A stretch of 64,000 nt of DNA. It comes from Bacteroidales bacterium (GTDB taxonomy: Bacteria; Bacteroidota; Bacteroidia; Bacteroidales; UBA932). This document shows positions 48,931-55,629 of this stretch, piece after piece. The stretch covers positions 62,001 through 126,000 of the forward strand of contig JAKSJP010000001.1 in NCBI GenBank assembly GCA_024398105.1, in the 5' to 3' direction. Positions within the stretch are counted from its first letter, which is position 1. Each line of letters begins with the position of its first letter. The translations under genes were made by a program, and so were the position numbers. The notes under the pieces are model-generated. The model saw nothing but the letters and a program-made list of their open reading frames with translations. It searched no databases and was not told the origin of the DNA.

Positions 48931-50838
48931 ATGAAAAAAGCATTCAGACTGTTTTCAGCGCTGGTCGTAGCCGCAGGCCTATGTTCCTGCGTAGCCGACC
49001 TTTCAAGAAGAGTCGACGAGCTCGAGGATCAGGTGACCACCATCCTCAGCTCACTCGACCAGCTCAAGAAGTACGTAGAGTCTCAGGTCTACGTGTCAAG
49101 CTATGAGGAGACCGCGGACGGTTTCATCCTCAAGCTCTCCAACGGTGAGACTATGGCCGTAAAGCATGGCCAGAAAGGCGCTGACGGAACGTCGGTAGTC
49201 GACGGAATCGACGGCATCTACAGTGTCAGCATCGAGGAGGACTATGTCGTGTTCACCCTCGAGGACGGCAGCAAGCTCGCCCTTCCACGTTCTCCAAAGA
49301 CCCTCAACCTTGTATTCACCGACGTCGAGGTCAATGCCTATGACGGTAAGGCAGAGTTCACTGTCACAGACGCCCTCGACCCATACATCCTCGTCATCGC
49401 AGACTCTGACATCCGCTTCGAGGTGTCCGAGATCAAGGACAACAAGGGAACCATCAGCTTCACCAAAGGTTCATCTGTATCAGCCAAGCTCTACGCCACT
49501 GTCATCGACAACGCGTCAGCAGGATGCAACACGAACACAAAAGTCCTGAAGGTAAACTTCGAGACCGCCGGATTCAACACTGAACTCAGCGACATAAAGC
49601 TTCCTTCAGACGGAGGCAGCTTCAAGATCGCGTTCTCTACCAATGTTCCATACGAACTTGACTATCCTGAATGGATCCAGGGTGCTACTAAAGCCATGAA
49701 GGAATACGAGGAGAGCTTCACCGTCTCTGCCAACGAGGACAATGCAAGGGCCGGCGTCATCAGGATCATAGACTCAGTCAGCAAGGAAGAAGTCGGATCA
49801 TTCAACATCGAGCAGAGAGGCAAGCTCAATTACCTCTACATCCTCAACGAAGGCACATGGGGTGCGAACAACTCTTCAATCTCATTATATGACTTCGCCA
49901 GCGGCAAGGTCACAAACAACTGGTACTCTTCAGTAAACGGTTCTGCTCTCGGCGACACAGGAAATGACATCATCGTGACCGAGGACTACATCATCGTCGC
50001 TGTAAATACTTCGAACATCATCCAGTTCTGCGACCTCGACGGCAAGGCAGTAGCCCAGACCGAGTCTGTCGCAAACTGCAGGAAACTCGTTGCCGACCCT
50101 GAGGGCAACTATGTCTATGTCACTTCATATGCAAACGACGGATATGTGGCAAAGATCGACCTCACTACATTCGAAGTCGTAGGACAGGCAAAGACAGGAT
50201 ACGAGCCGGAAGGCATCGCATGGTACGACGGCAAGCTCTACATCGCAAACTCCGGCGGATATTCATACATGGGCACCCACGACTACGAGGACAGCATCTC
50301 GATCATCGACGCAGACACGATGGAGGAAATCAGCACAGTATCGACAGGCTGCATCAATCTTTATGGCGGATTCGTACAGAACGAGAAGTATCCTCAGTAC
50401 ATCCTCGTGAACTCTGCAGGTGACTACTATGAGACCCCTGCCATGTCACTCATATTCGACTGCGAGAGCGCCGAGGTTGTTGACTATTTCGAGTTCCCTG
50501 CAACCTACGCGTCTCAGTACGACGGAGTATTCTACTCACTCGGCTCTGAGTTCAGCTATGCAACATACGCATACGAGTACTACTGCAACAGGATCGACAT
50601 GAGCTCAGGAGCGCCAGAAGTAATCGAAGGCCTCTGCGACGGCGAGGACACGATCACCGAGAAGATTAAGACCATGGCAGCCCCATACGGACTGTTCGTC
50701 GCGCCTGACGGGGAGGTCGTGGTAAGCGATGCCGCGAACTATTCAAGCCGTGGATCAGTCACATTCTTCTCAAAGGAAGGAGTTCAGCTCAGGACTATGA
50801 CAGCAGGCGTATGCCCAGGTCATTTTGCGGTCAGGTAG
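48931..50838 (+). CDS. Surface lipoprotein with beta-propeller, BtuG-like, with N-terminal coiled coil
   Basis: 635 residues. Lipoprotein signal with cysteine in GLCSCVADLS (~20). Residues ~22-60 form a coiled coil (LSRRVDELEDQVTTILSSLDQL), then a GxxG-rich DUF4988-like segment (GQKGADGTSVVDGIDGI), a BACON/Ig-like part (~210-300) and a YncE-type seven-bladed propeller (~305-635; GNYVYVTSYANDGYVAKIDL, PEGIAWYDGKLYIANSGG). In Bacteroides, BtuG is a propeller lipoprotein that captures B12 on the surface and caps BtuB. Operon position under a B12 riboswitch makes that role likely. The N-terminal extension is unusual compared with BtuG as I recall it. Confidence 0.8.
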   Translation: MKKAFRLFSALVVAAGLCSCVADLSRRVDELEDQVTTILSSLDQLKKYVESQVYVSSYEETADGFILKLSNGETMAVKHGQKGADGTSVVDGIDGIYSVSIEEDYVVFTLEDGSKLALPRSPKTLNLVFTDVEVNAYDGKAEFTVTDALDPYILVIADSDIRFEVSEIKDNKGTISFTKGSSVSAKLYATVIDNASAGCNTNTKVLKVNFETAGFNTELSDIKLPSDGGSFKIAFSTNVPYELDYPEWIQGATKAMKEYEESFTVSANEDNARAGVIRIIDSVSKEEVGSFNIEQRGKLNYLYILNEGTWGANNSSISLYDFASGKVTNNWYSSVNGSALGDTGNDIIVTEDYIIVAVNTSNIIQFCDLDGKAVAQTESVANCRKLVADPEGNYVYVTSYANDGYVAKIDLTTFEVVGQAKTGYEPEGIAWYDGKLYIANSGGYSYMGTHDYEDSISIIDADTMEEISTVSTGCINLYGGFVQNEKYPQYILVNSAGDYYETPAMSLIFDCESAEVVDYFEFPATYASQYDGVFYSLGSEFSYATYAYEYYCNRIDMSSGAPEVIEGLCDGEDTITEKIKTMAAPYGLFVAPDGEVVVSDAANYSSRGSVTFFSKEGVQLRTMTAGVCPGHFAVR

Positions 50839-50846
50839 ACAACGAT

Positions 50847-50877
50847 TTTGTATTTATACAATTTTATCCTATATTTG
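50847..50877 (+). promoter_or_regulatory. Promoter of ddh
   Basis: TTTG (50847-50850), 19 bases, TATATTTG (50870-50877): a perfect match, 69 bases before the ddh start. The -33 box lies 9 bases after the lipoprotein stop and the expected start coincides with the terminator hairpin at 50882. Confidence 0.7.
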
Positions 50878-50881
50878 AAAT

Positions 50882-50905
50882 CCGGGACTCGTTCCCGGTT
50901 TTTTT
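50882..50905 (+). terminator. Terminator of the btuB operon
   Basis: CCGGGA-CTCGT-TCCCGG followed by seven T, 44 bases after the lipoprotein stop, immediately downstream of the ddh -7 box. Confidence 0.85.
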
Positions 50906-50945
50906 GTATATAGCAACGACTAACAACAATAACGAACGAATCAAT

Positions 50946-51845
50946 ATGGAAAAGATCAAAGTAGCGATTGTCGGTTACGGTAACATCGGCAAGTACACAC
51001 TTGAAGCCATCAATGCCTCCCCAGACATGGAGTGCGTAGGTGTGGTAAGACGCAGCGGTAGCGCTGAAGGTATTCTCGAGCTCCAGAACCTCAAGGTAGT
51101 CTCTGATATCCAGGAACTCGGAAAGGTAGACGTCGCAATCCTCGCGACCCCTTCAAGAAAGGTTGAAGAGAACGCTGTCAAGTACCTCAAGATGGGCATC
51201 AACACCGTCGACAGCTTTGACATCCATACTGAGATCGTGAACCTTCGCCGCACACTCGACCCTGTAGCCAAGGAGAACGGTGCTGTCAGCATCATCTCTG
51301 CAGGTTGGGATCCAGGCAGCGACTCTATCGTACGTACCCTCATGGAGAGCCTCGCACCTAAGGGTGTGTCATACACCAACTTCGGTCCAGGCCGTTCAAT
51401 GGGTCACTCTGTAGCCGTACGCTCTATCGCAGGTGTGAAGGACGCACTCTCAGTCACAATCCCTACAGGTGAGGGTATCCACCGTCGTATGGTCTATGTA
51501 GAGCTCGAGGAAGGCGCAGATTTCGCAACTATCGAGAACGCGATCAAGACTGACCCTTACTTCGTACACGACGAGACCCACGTCACCCAGGTTGAATGCG
51601 TCGACGCTCTCAACGATGTAGGCCACGGTGTGAACCTCGTACGCAAGGGTGTCTCAGGCCAGACCCACAACCAGCTCTTCGAGTTCAACATGAAGATCAA
51701 CAACCCAGCTCTTACAGCACAGGTGCTCGTAAACGTAGCCCGTGCTTCTCTCAAGCAGCAGCCTGGTTGCTACACAATGATCGAGATCCCTGTCATCGAC
51801 ATGCTTGCAGGTGACAAGGAGGCTCTCATCAAGAAGCTTGTATAA
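50946..51845 (+). CDS. ddh: meso-Diaminopimelate D-dehydrogenase
   Basis: One-step NADPH-dependent reductive amination of tetrahydrodipicolinate to meso-DAP, for lysine and peptidoglycan. 299 residues from ATG 50946 (MEKIKVAIVGYGNIGK). An in-frame ATG at 50811 lies inside the preceding gene and upstream of the promoter. Rossmann glycine motif VAIVGYGNIGKYTLEAI; substrate and catalytic segments TVDSFDIHTEI, ISAGWDPGSDSIVRTL, FGPGRSMGHSVAVRSIAGVKDA, and a C-terminal NARASL-like VNVARASLKQQPG. Its presence suggests the short DAP route; other DAP genes are not in the window. Confidence 0.95.
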   Translation: MEKIKVAIVGYGNIGKYTLEAINASPDMECVGVVRRSGSAEGILELQNLKVVSDIQELGKVDVAILATPSRKVEENAVKYLKMGINTVDSFDIHTEIVNLRRTLDPVAKENGAVSIISAGWDPGSDSIVRTLMESLAPKGVSYTNFGPGRSMGHSVAVRSIAGVKDALSVTIPTGEGIHRRMVYVELEEGADFATIENAIKTDPYFVHDETHVTQVECVDALNDVGHGVNLVRKGVSGQTHNQLFEFNMKINNPALTAQVLVNVARASLKQQPGCYTMIEIPVIDMLAGDKEALIKKLV

Positions 51846-51860
51846 CATCGCTATTCAATA

Positions 51861-51930
51861 ACAGACAGACCTTCGGACCGGGCTCCAAAGAACTTTGGAA
51901 AATGTCGCCCTTGTCCGAAGGTCTGTCTGT
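51861..51930 (+). repeat. Inverted-arm intergenic element G (core family 2)
   Basis: Perfect 17-bp arms ACAGACAGACCTTCGGA (51861-51877) and 51914-51930. Inside, GGGC (51880-51883) pairs with GCCC (51907-51910), and CCAAAG (51885-51890) with CTTTGG (51893-51898), followed by the unpaired AAAATG. The same core stands at 55375 with different arms. It lies between the ddh stop and the YczE-like start, 10 bases before the latter. Confidence 0.78.
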
Positions 51931-51940
51931 AAGAAAACAC

Positions 51941-52606
51941 ATGAAAGATAAGATAATCACGAAAAGGACACTCATGTCCCTGTTAGGTGTACTGACAGGA
52001 GCTGTAAGTGTCGCCATATTCAAGATCGCGGCCTTCGGTGTCGATCCGTTCCAGACATTCATGGCCGGGCTGGACGCACTCGTCCCGGTCCAGTTCGGAA
52101 CATTGTATGTGATCGCAAACGCCGTGCTGTTCTTTTTCGCGCTGATCTTCGACCGCCACTACATCGGCCTTGCGACTTTCATCAACCTGTTCCTTCTGGG
52201 CTATGTGGTACAGTTCTCGTACGACACGCTTAGGATGATTCCCCTGCTTGCGGACCCTACCCTTGGCGTCAGGATAGTCTGCATCATCGTCGGAATCGTA
52301 GCGATCTGCTTCGGATCCGCGTTCTACATAACCGCCGATCTGGGCGTCTCGACTTACGACGCTGTCGCACTGATCATGGCCAACACATGGAAATGGTGGA
52401 AATTCAAGTATATCCGCATCATCACGGATTCCGTCTGCGTAATAATCGGATGTACCCTCTATCTCATGGCAGGCGGCCAGTGGGAGAACATCCCTGCCAT
52501 CGCCGGAATCGGCACGGTCATCACAGCGTTCTTCATGGGGCCGCTGATCGAGTTCTTCAATGAGAAATGCGCAAGACCGTTCCTATATGGAAAAAAGAGA
52601 GGATGA
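51941..52606 (+). CDS. YczE/YitT-like integral membrane protein (DUF6198 type)
   Basis: 221 residues from ATG 51941 (MKDKIITKRTLMSLLG); an in-frame ATG at 51902 lies inside the upstream hairpin element. Five or six predicted membrane helices (~10-32, 48-68, 75-97, 107-133, 150-170, 178-200). The segment ITADLGVSTYDAVALIMAN and the N-terminal KIAAFGVDPFQTFMAGL are the paired repeats seen in YitT/YczE proteins. Transport role unknown. The stop codon lies within a perfect palindrome that forms the terminator. Confidence 0.82.
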   Translation: MKDKIITKRTLMSLLGVLTGAVSVAIFKIAAFGVDPFQTFMAGLDALVPVQFGTLYVIANAVLFFFALIFDRHYIGLATFINLFLLGYVVQFSYDTLRMIPLLADPTLGVRIVCIIVGIVAICFGSAFYITADLGVSTYDAVALIMANTWKWWKFKYIRIITDSVCVIIGCTLYLMAGGQWENIPAIAGIGTVITAFFMGPLIEFFNEKCARPFLYGKKRG

Positions 52607-52625
52607 CGATCGTCATCCTCTCTTT
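52594..52625. terminator. Perfect palindromic bidirectional terminator
   Basis: A 32-base perfect palindrome (arms AAAGAGAGGATGACGA and its complement) between the convergent YczE-like and fba genes. It includes the last codons and TGA stop (52604-52606) of the YczE-like gene. On the minus strand it is followed by TTT of a T6 run, so it serves fba; on the plus strand it ends TTTG. Confidence 0.85.
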
Positions 52626-52642
52626 GTATATGTAGCGTCGAA

Positions 52643-53641
52643 TTACTCTGACTTACCTGCTGATCCAAGAACCTGGATCTTGTGGGTGTAGAGCTTGACC
52701 ATCTCGTCACGAGCTGGTCCGAGGTACTTACGAGGGTCGAACTCAGCTGGCTTCTGGTTGAGCACCTGACGTACTGCTGCGGTAAGAGCAAGACGTGAGT
52801 CTGAGTCGATGTTGATCTTGCAGACAGCGCTCTTAGATGCCTGTGCAAGCTGCTCCTCAGGAATACCTACTGCATCTGGAAGCTTTCCACCGTTTGCGTT
52901 GATGATGTCAACGTACTCCTGTGGAACTGATGAAGAACCGTGGAGAACGATTGGGAAACCAGGAAGCTGCTCCTCGATAGCTGCGAGAACATCGAAAGCG
53001 AGTGGAGGTGGAACGAGCTTGCCTGTCTTAGGGTCTCTTGTGCACTGTGCAGGAGTGAACTTGTATGCACCGTGTGAAGTACCGATTGAGATAGCGAGTG
53101 AGTCGCAACCTGTACGTGTAGCGAAGTCAACGACCTCCTCTGGCTTTGTGTAGTGTGAAACTGCTGATGAAACCTCATCCTCAACACCTGCGAGAACGCC
53201 GAGCTCAGCCTCAACGGTTACGTCGTGAGCGTGTGCGTACTCAACAACCTTCTTTGTGAGAGCGATGTTCTCCTCGTATGGAAGGTGTGAAGCGTCGATC
53301 ATTACTGAAGAGAAACCAGTATCTACACAGCTCTTGCAGAGCTCGAATGAATCACCGTGATCAAGATGGAGAACGATCTCTGGCTTCTCCCAGCCAAGTT
53401 CCTTAGCGTATGCTACAGCACCCTCTGCCATGTAACGGAGAAGAGTCTGGTTTGCATAGTTACGAGCACCCTTTGAAACCTGAAGGATGACAGGTGACTT
53501 CTGCTCAGCAGCTGACATGATGATAGCCTGGAGCTGCTCCATGTTGTTGAAGTTGAATGCAGGGATTGCGTATCCGCCATTCACAGCCTTAGCGAACATT
53601 GCTTTGGTGTTCACAAGACCCAATTCTTTGTAAGAAACCAT
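52643..53641 (-). CDS. fba: Fructose-bisphosphate aldolase, class II
   Basis: Zn-dependent aldolase of glycolysis and gluconeogenesis. 332 residues. Signatures: YAIPAFNFNNMEQLQAI, zinc histidine in VLHLDHGDSFE, SVMIDASHLPYEEN, HDVTVEAELGVLAGVEDE, LAISIGTSHGAYKF and LHGSSSVPQEYVD. The N-terminus MVSYKELGLVNTKAMFAKA is the usual one. It is divergent from gmk, and the two -7 boxes form one palindrome at 53682-53699. A bidirectional terminator follows. Confidence 0.96.
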   Translation of the reverse strand: MVSYKELGLVNTKAMFAKAVNGGYAIPAFNFNNMEQLQAIIMSAAEQKSPVILQVSKGARNYANQTLLRYMAEGAVAYAKELGWEKPEIVLHLDHGDSFELCKSCVDTGFSSVMIDASHLPYEENIALTKKVVEYAHAHDVTVEAELGVLAGVEDEVSSAVSHYTKPEEVVDFATRTGCDSLAISIGTSHGAYKFTPAQCTRDPKTGKLVPPPLAFDVLAAIEEQLPGFPIVLHGSSSVPQEYVDIINANGGKLPDAVGIPEEQLAQASKSAVCKINIDSDSRLALTAAVRQVLNQKPAEFDPRKYLGPARDEMVKLYTHKIQVLGSAGKSE

Positions 53642-53681
53642 AATTATATAACGTTAATATTTAAAATTTTCTAAAGCATCG

Positions 53682-53699
53682 CAAAATTAACTAATTTTG
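53682..53699. promoter_or_regulatory. Back-to-back -7 boxes of fba and gmk
   Basis: CAAAATTA-AC-TAATTTTG: reading outwards, each half is a full TAnnTTTG box (fba at 53682-53689 on minus, gmk at 53692-53699 on plus) with only 2 bases between. For gmk a TTTT lies 21 bases upstream; for fba the -33 region reads TTGT. Polymerase cannot occupy both at once. Confidence 0.65.
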
Positions 53700-53718
53700 T
53701 GGAAAGTTTACAACAATC

Positions 53719-54285
53719 ATGGCGAATAAAGTAATCATTTTTTCTGCCCCTTCAGGTTCGGGCAAGAGTACGATAGTCAATCACATACTCGGGCTTCACC
53801 CGGAGATGGAGTTTTCAGTATCAGCGACTTCCCGCAGCCCAAGAGGTGAAGAGGTCGACGGAGTCGAATATCTGTTCTACTCGGCTGAGACATTCCGCAC
53901 TCTCATCGCTGACAATAAGTTCGTAGAGTATGAGGAGGTCTATCAGGACAGATTCTACGGCACCCTCAAGTCCGAGGTCAACAGAATCTGGGCAAAAGGC
54001 CATGTCATTATCTTCGACGTCGATGTCAAGGGCGGTGTAAGCCTCAAGAAATATTTCGGTGAGCAGGCCATGTCTGTCTTCATCCAGGCTCCTTCGGTCG
54101 AAGTTCTCCGCGAGAGGCTCATCGGACGCGGCACAGACTCGATGGAAGAGATCGAGAAGAGGGTTGCCAAGGCATCCGAGGAGATGACCTATGCCCCTAA
54201 GTTCGACAAGGTCCTCATCAATGACGACCTCCAGACCGCTTTCGCCGAGTCAGAGGCCATGGTCGACGCTTTCCTTGCTGAATAA
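53719..54285 (+). CDS. gmk: Guanylate kinase
   Basis: Phosphorylates GMP to GDP with ATP; essential in nucleotide supply and in (p)ppGpp metabolism. 188 residues. P-loop FSAPSGSGKSTIVNHIL, GMP-binding SATSRSPRGEEVDGVEYLF and FVEYEEVYQDRFYGTLKSEV, and the lid RLIGRGTDSMEEIEKRVAKA. Start ATG 53719, ~14 bases after the expected transcription start, so the leader is very short. nadD begins 2 bases after its stop. Confidence 0.96.
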   Translation: MANKVIIFSAPSGSGKSTIVNHILGLHPEMEFSVSATSRSPRGEEVDGVEYLFYSAETFRTLIADNKFVEYEEVYQDRFYGTLKSEVNRIWAKGHVIIFDVDVKGGVSLKKYFGEQAMSVFIQAPSVEVLRERLIGRGTDSMEEIEKRVAKASEEMTYAPKFDKVLINDDLQTAFAESEAMVDAFLAE

Positions 54286-54287
54286 GA

Positions 54288-54845
54288 ATGAAGGTCGCAG
54301 TCTACTCAGGGTCGTTCAATCCCCTGCACATCGGACATCAGGCCATACTCGAATATCTTACGGGTGAAGGCCTCTTTGACCATGTCTACCTCATCGTTTC
54401 CCCGCAGAATCCTTTCAAGGACGCCGCCAACGCCCTTACCGGCAGGGAAAGGTTCGAGGCAGCAGTGGCAGCTGTCGCGAGGCACCATGAACTTGACGTG
54501 ACGGTCGACGACATCGAGCTGACGATGGACCCGCCGAACTACACGATACGTACGCTGGACGCTCTCAAGGAGAGGGAGCCTGAGAATGAGTTCACCCTTG
54601 TGATCGGAGGTGACAATCTTGACTGCCTGATGAGATGGCGCGATCCTGAGAGGATACTTCTCGAGTACGGCGTCGCGGTCTATCCAAGGACCGGCTTCGA
54701 TATCGAGGCCATCAAGGAAGACCTTCTCAGACAGAACCCCGACTACAGGATCATGGTGCTTGATGCACCGATAGTCGACATCTCGTCGACGCAGATACGC
54801 GAAGGTCTGGCCATGGGCAAGGACATGAGCGCAGTGATGATGTAA
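54288..54845 (+). CDS. nadD: Nicotinate-nucleotide adenylyltransferase
   Basis: Makes deamido-NAD from nicotinate mononucleotide and ATP. 185 residues. Nucleotidyltransferase signature VYSGSFNPLHIGHQAILEYL at the N-terminus, VSPQNPFKD, TLVIGGDNLDCLMRW, and the C-terminal ISSTQIREGLAMG. It starts 2 bases after gmk and is followed after 13 bases by the CYTH gene; gmk-nadD adjacency is common in Bacteroidetes. Confidence 0.96.
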   Translation: MKVAVYSGSFNPLHIGHQAILEYLTGEGLFDHVYLIVSPQNPFKDAANALTGRERFEAAVAAVARHHELDVTVDDIELTMDPPNYTIRTLDALKEREPENEFTLVIGGDNLDCLMRWRDPERILLEYGVAVYPRTGFDIEAIKEDLLRQNPDYRIMVLDAPIVDISSTQIREGLAMGKDMSAVMM

Positions 54846-54858
54846 AGATCAAGGTACC

Positions 54859-55335
54859 ATGAACATAGAGACAGAAAGAAAGTTTCTCGTAGCTGACGAC
54901 AGCTTCAAGTCTGAGGCTGTCAGGACACTCAGGATCAAGCAGGGCTACATCGCCCATGATGCCGGCAGGACCGTCCGTGTCCGCATTGCCGACGACAAAG
55001 GCTTCCTTACCATCAAGGGCCCGTCCATGAACGGTGGCATCAGCCGTTTCGAGTGGGAAAGGGAGATTCCTCTTCAGGATGCTGAGGAACTGATGCTCCT
55101 GTGCAAGGACGGGAAGATCGACAAGACCCGTTTCATAATTCCTGCCGCAAACGGACGCAAGTTCGAGGTGGACGAGTTCTACGGGGACAACGAGGGGCTT
55201 GTGATGGCGGAGATCGAGCTCGGCAGCGAGGACGAGGCTTTTGTCAGGCCGTCGTGGCTTGGTGACGAGGTCACCGGTGACAAGCGCTACTACAATTCCC
55301 ATCTCCTCACCTATCCTTTCAAGGACTGGAAGTAG
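54859..55335 (+). CDS. CYTH-domain protein (triphosphate tunnel metalloenzyme)
   Basis: 158 residues, a single CYTH domain. The diagnostic ExExK motif is at the N-terminus (NIETERKFLV). Further tunnel residues: QGYIAHDAGRTVRVRIAD, FLTIKGPSMNGGISRFEWER, and FEVDEFYGDNEGLVMAEIEL. Bacterial members of this size usually hydrolyse inorganic tripolyphosphate or nucleoside triphosphates rather than making cAMP; the actual substrate is open. Third gene of gmk-nadD-CYTH. It is followed by inverted-arm element H. Confidence 0.88.
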   Translation: MNIETERKFLVADDSFKSEAVRTLRIKQGYIAHDAGRTVRVRIADDKGFLTIKGPSMNGGISRFEWEREIPLQDAEELMLLCKDGKIDKTRFIIPAANGRKFEVDEFYGDNEGLVMAEIELGSEDEAFVRPSWLGDEVTGDKRYYNSHLLTYPFKDWK

Positions 55336-55374
55336 ACTGCCCTTTTGACCAGCAAGCCTGCAGGACCGCAGAAT

Positions 55375-55448
55375 GACCAGAGGCATATAAGAACGGGCTC
55401 CCAAGGAACTTGGGAAAATGGTCGCCCTTATCTTATATGCCTCTGGTC
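55375..55448 (+). repeat. Inverted-arm intergenic element H (core family 2)
   Basis: Perfect 18-bp arms GACCAGAGGCATATAAGA (55375-55392) and 55431-55448. Inside, GGGC (55395-55398) pairs with GCCC (55424-55427) and CCCAAG (55400-55405) with CTTGGG (55409-55414), followed by AAAATGG. Compared with element G at 51861 the inner stem has changed on both sides and still pairs, while the arms are unrelated. Confidence 0.78.
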
Positions 55449-55569
55449 TGTTCCAAAGCCGACATCAGTCGGCCGGCCGGGCCGGGTATTTTCGACGAAG
55501 GAGAAAATACGGAAAGGCGAAAAGGCCGCGGGGGTCGCAGGGGGTGTCCCCCTTGGAAAAGAGCTCGCA
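55449..55569 (+). other. GC-rich intergenic stretch with small palindromes
   Basis: Non-coding as far as I can tell. It holds GTATTTTC..GAAAATAC (8 bp), CCGGCCGGGCCGGG, and GGGGGTCGCAGGGGGTGTCCCCC-like repeats (GGGGGTGTCCCCC). It resembles short GC-rich repeat debris and has no clear boundary; no arms like those of the neighbouring element H were found. Confidence 0.35.
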
Positions 55570-55629
55570 GAGCAGTAATAAGGAAAAAGGCCAGCCGTCA
55601 TGGCTGGCCTTTTTTCCTTATTACTGCTC
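55570..55629 (-). terminator. Terminator of dnaK enclosing its stop codon
   Basis: Left arm 55570-55596 and right arm 55602-55629 pair over 27 bp with a single bulged base; loop GTCAT. Read on the minus strand the stem begins with the last codons and TAA of dnaK (stop at 55621-55623) and contains AAGGAAAAA / TTTTTTCCTT, giving a U-rich right arm. Confidence 0.85.
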
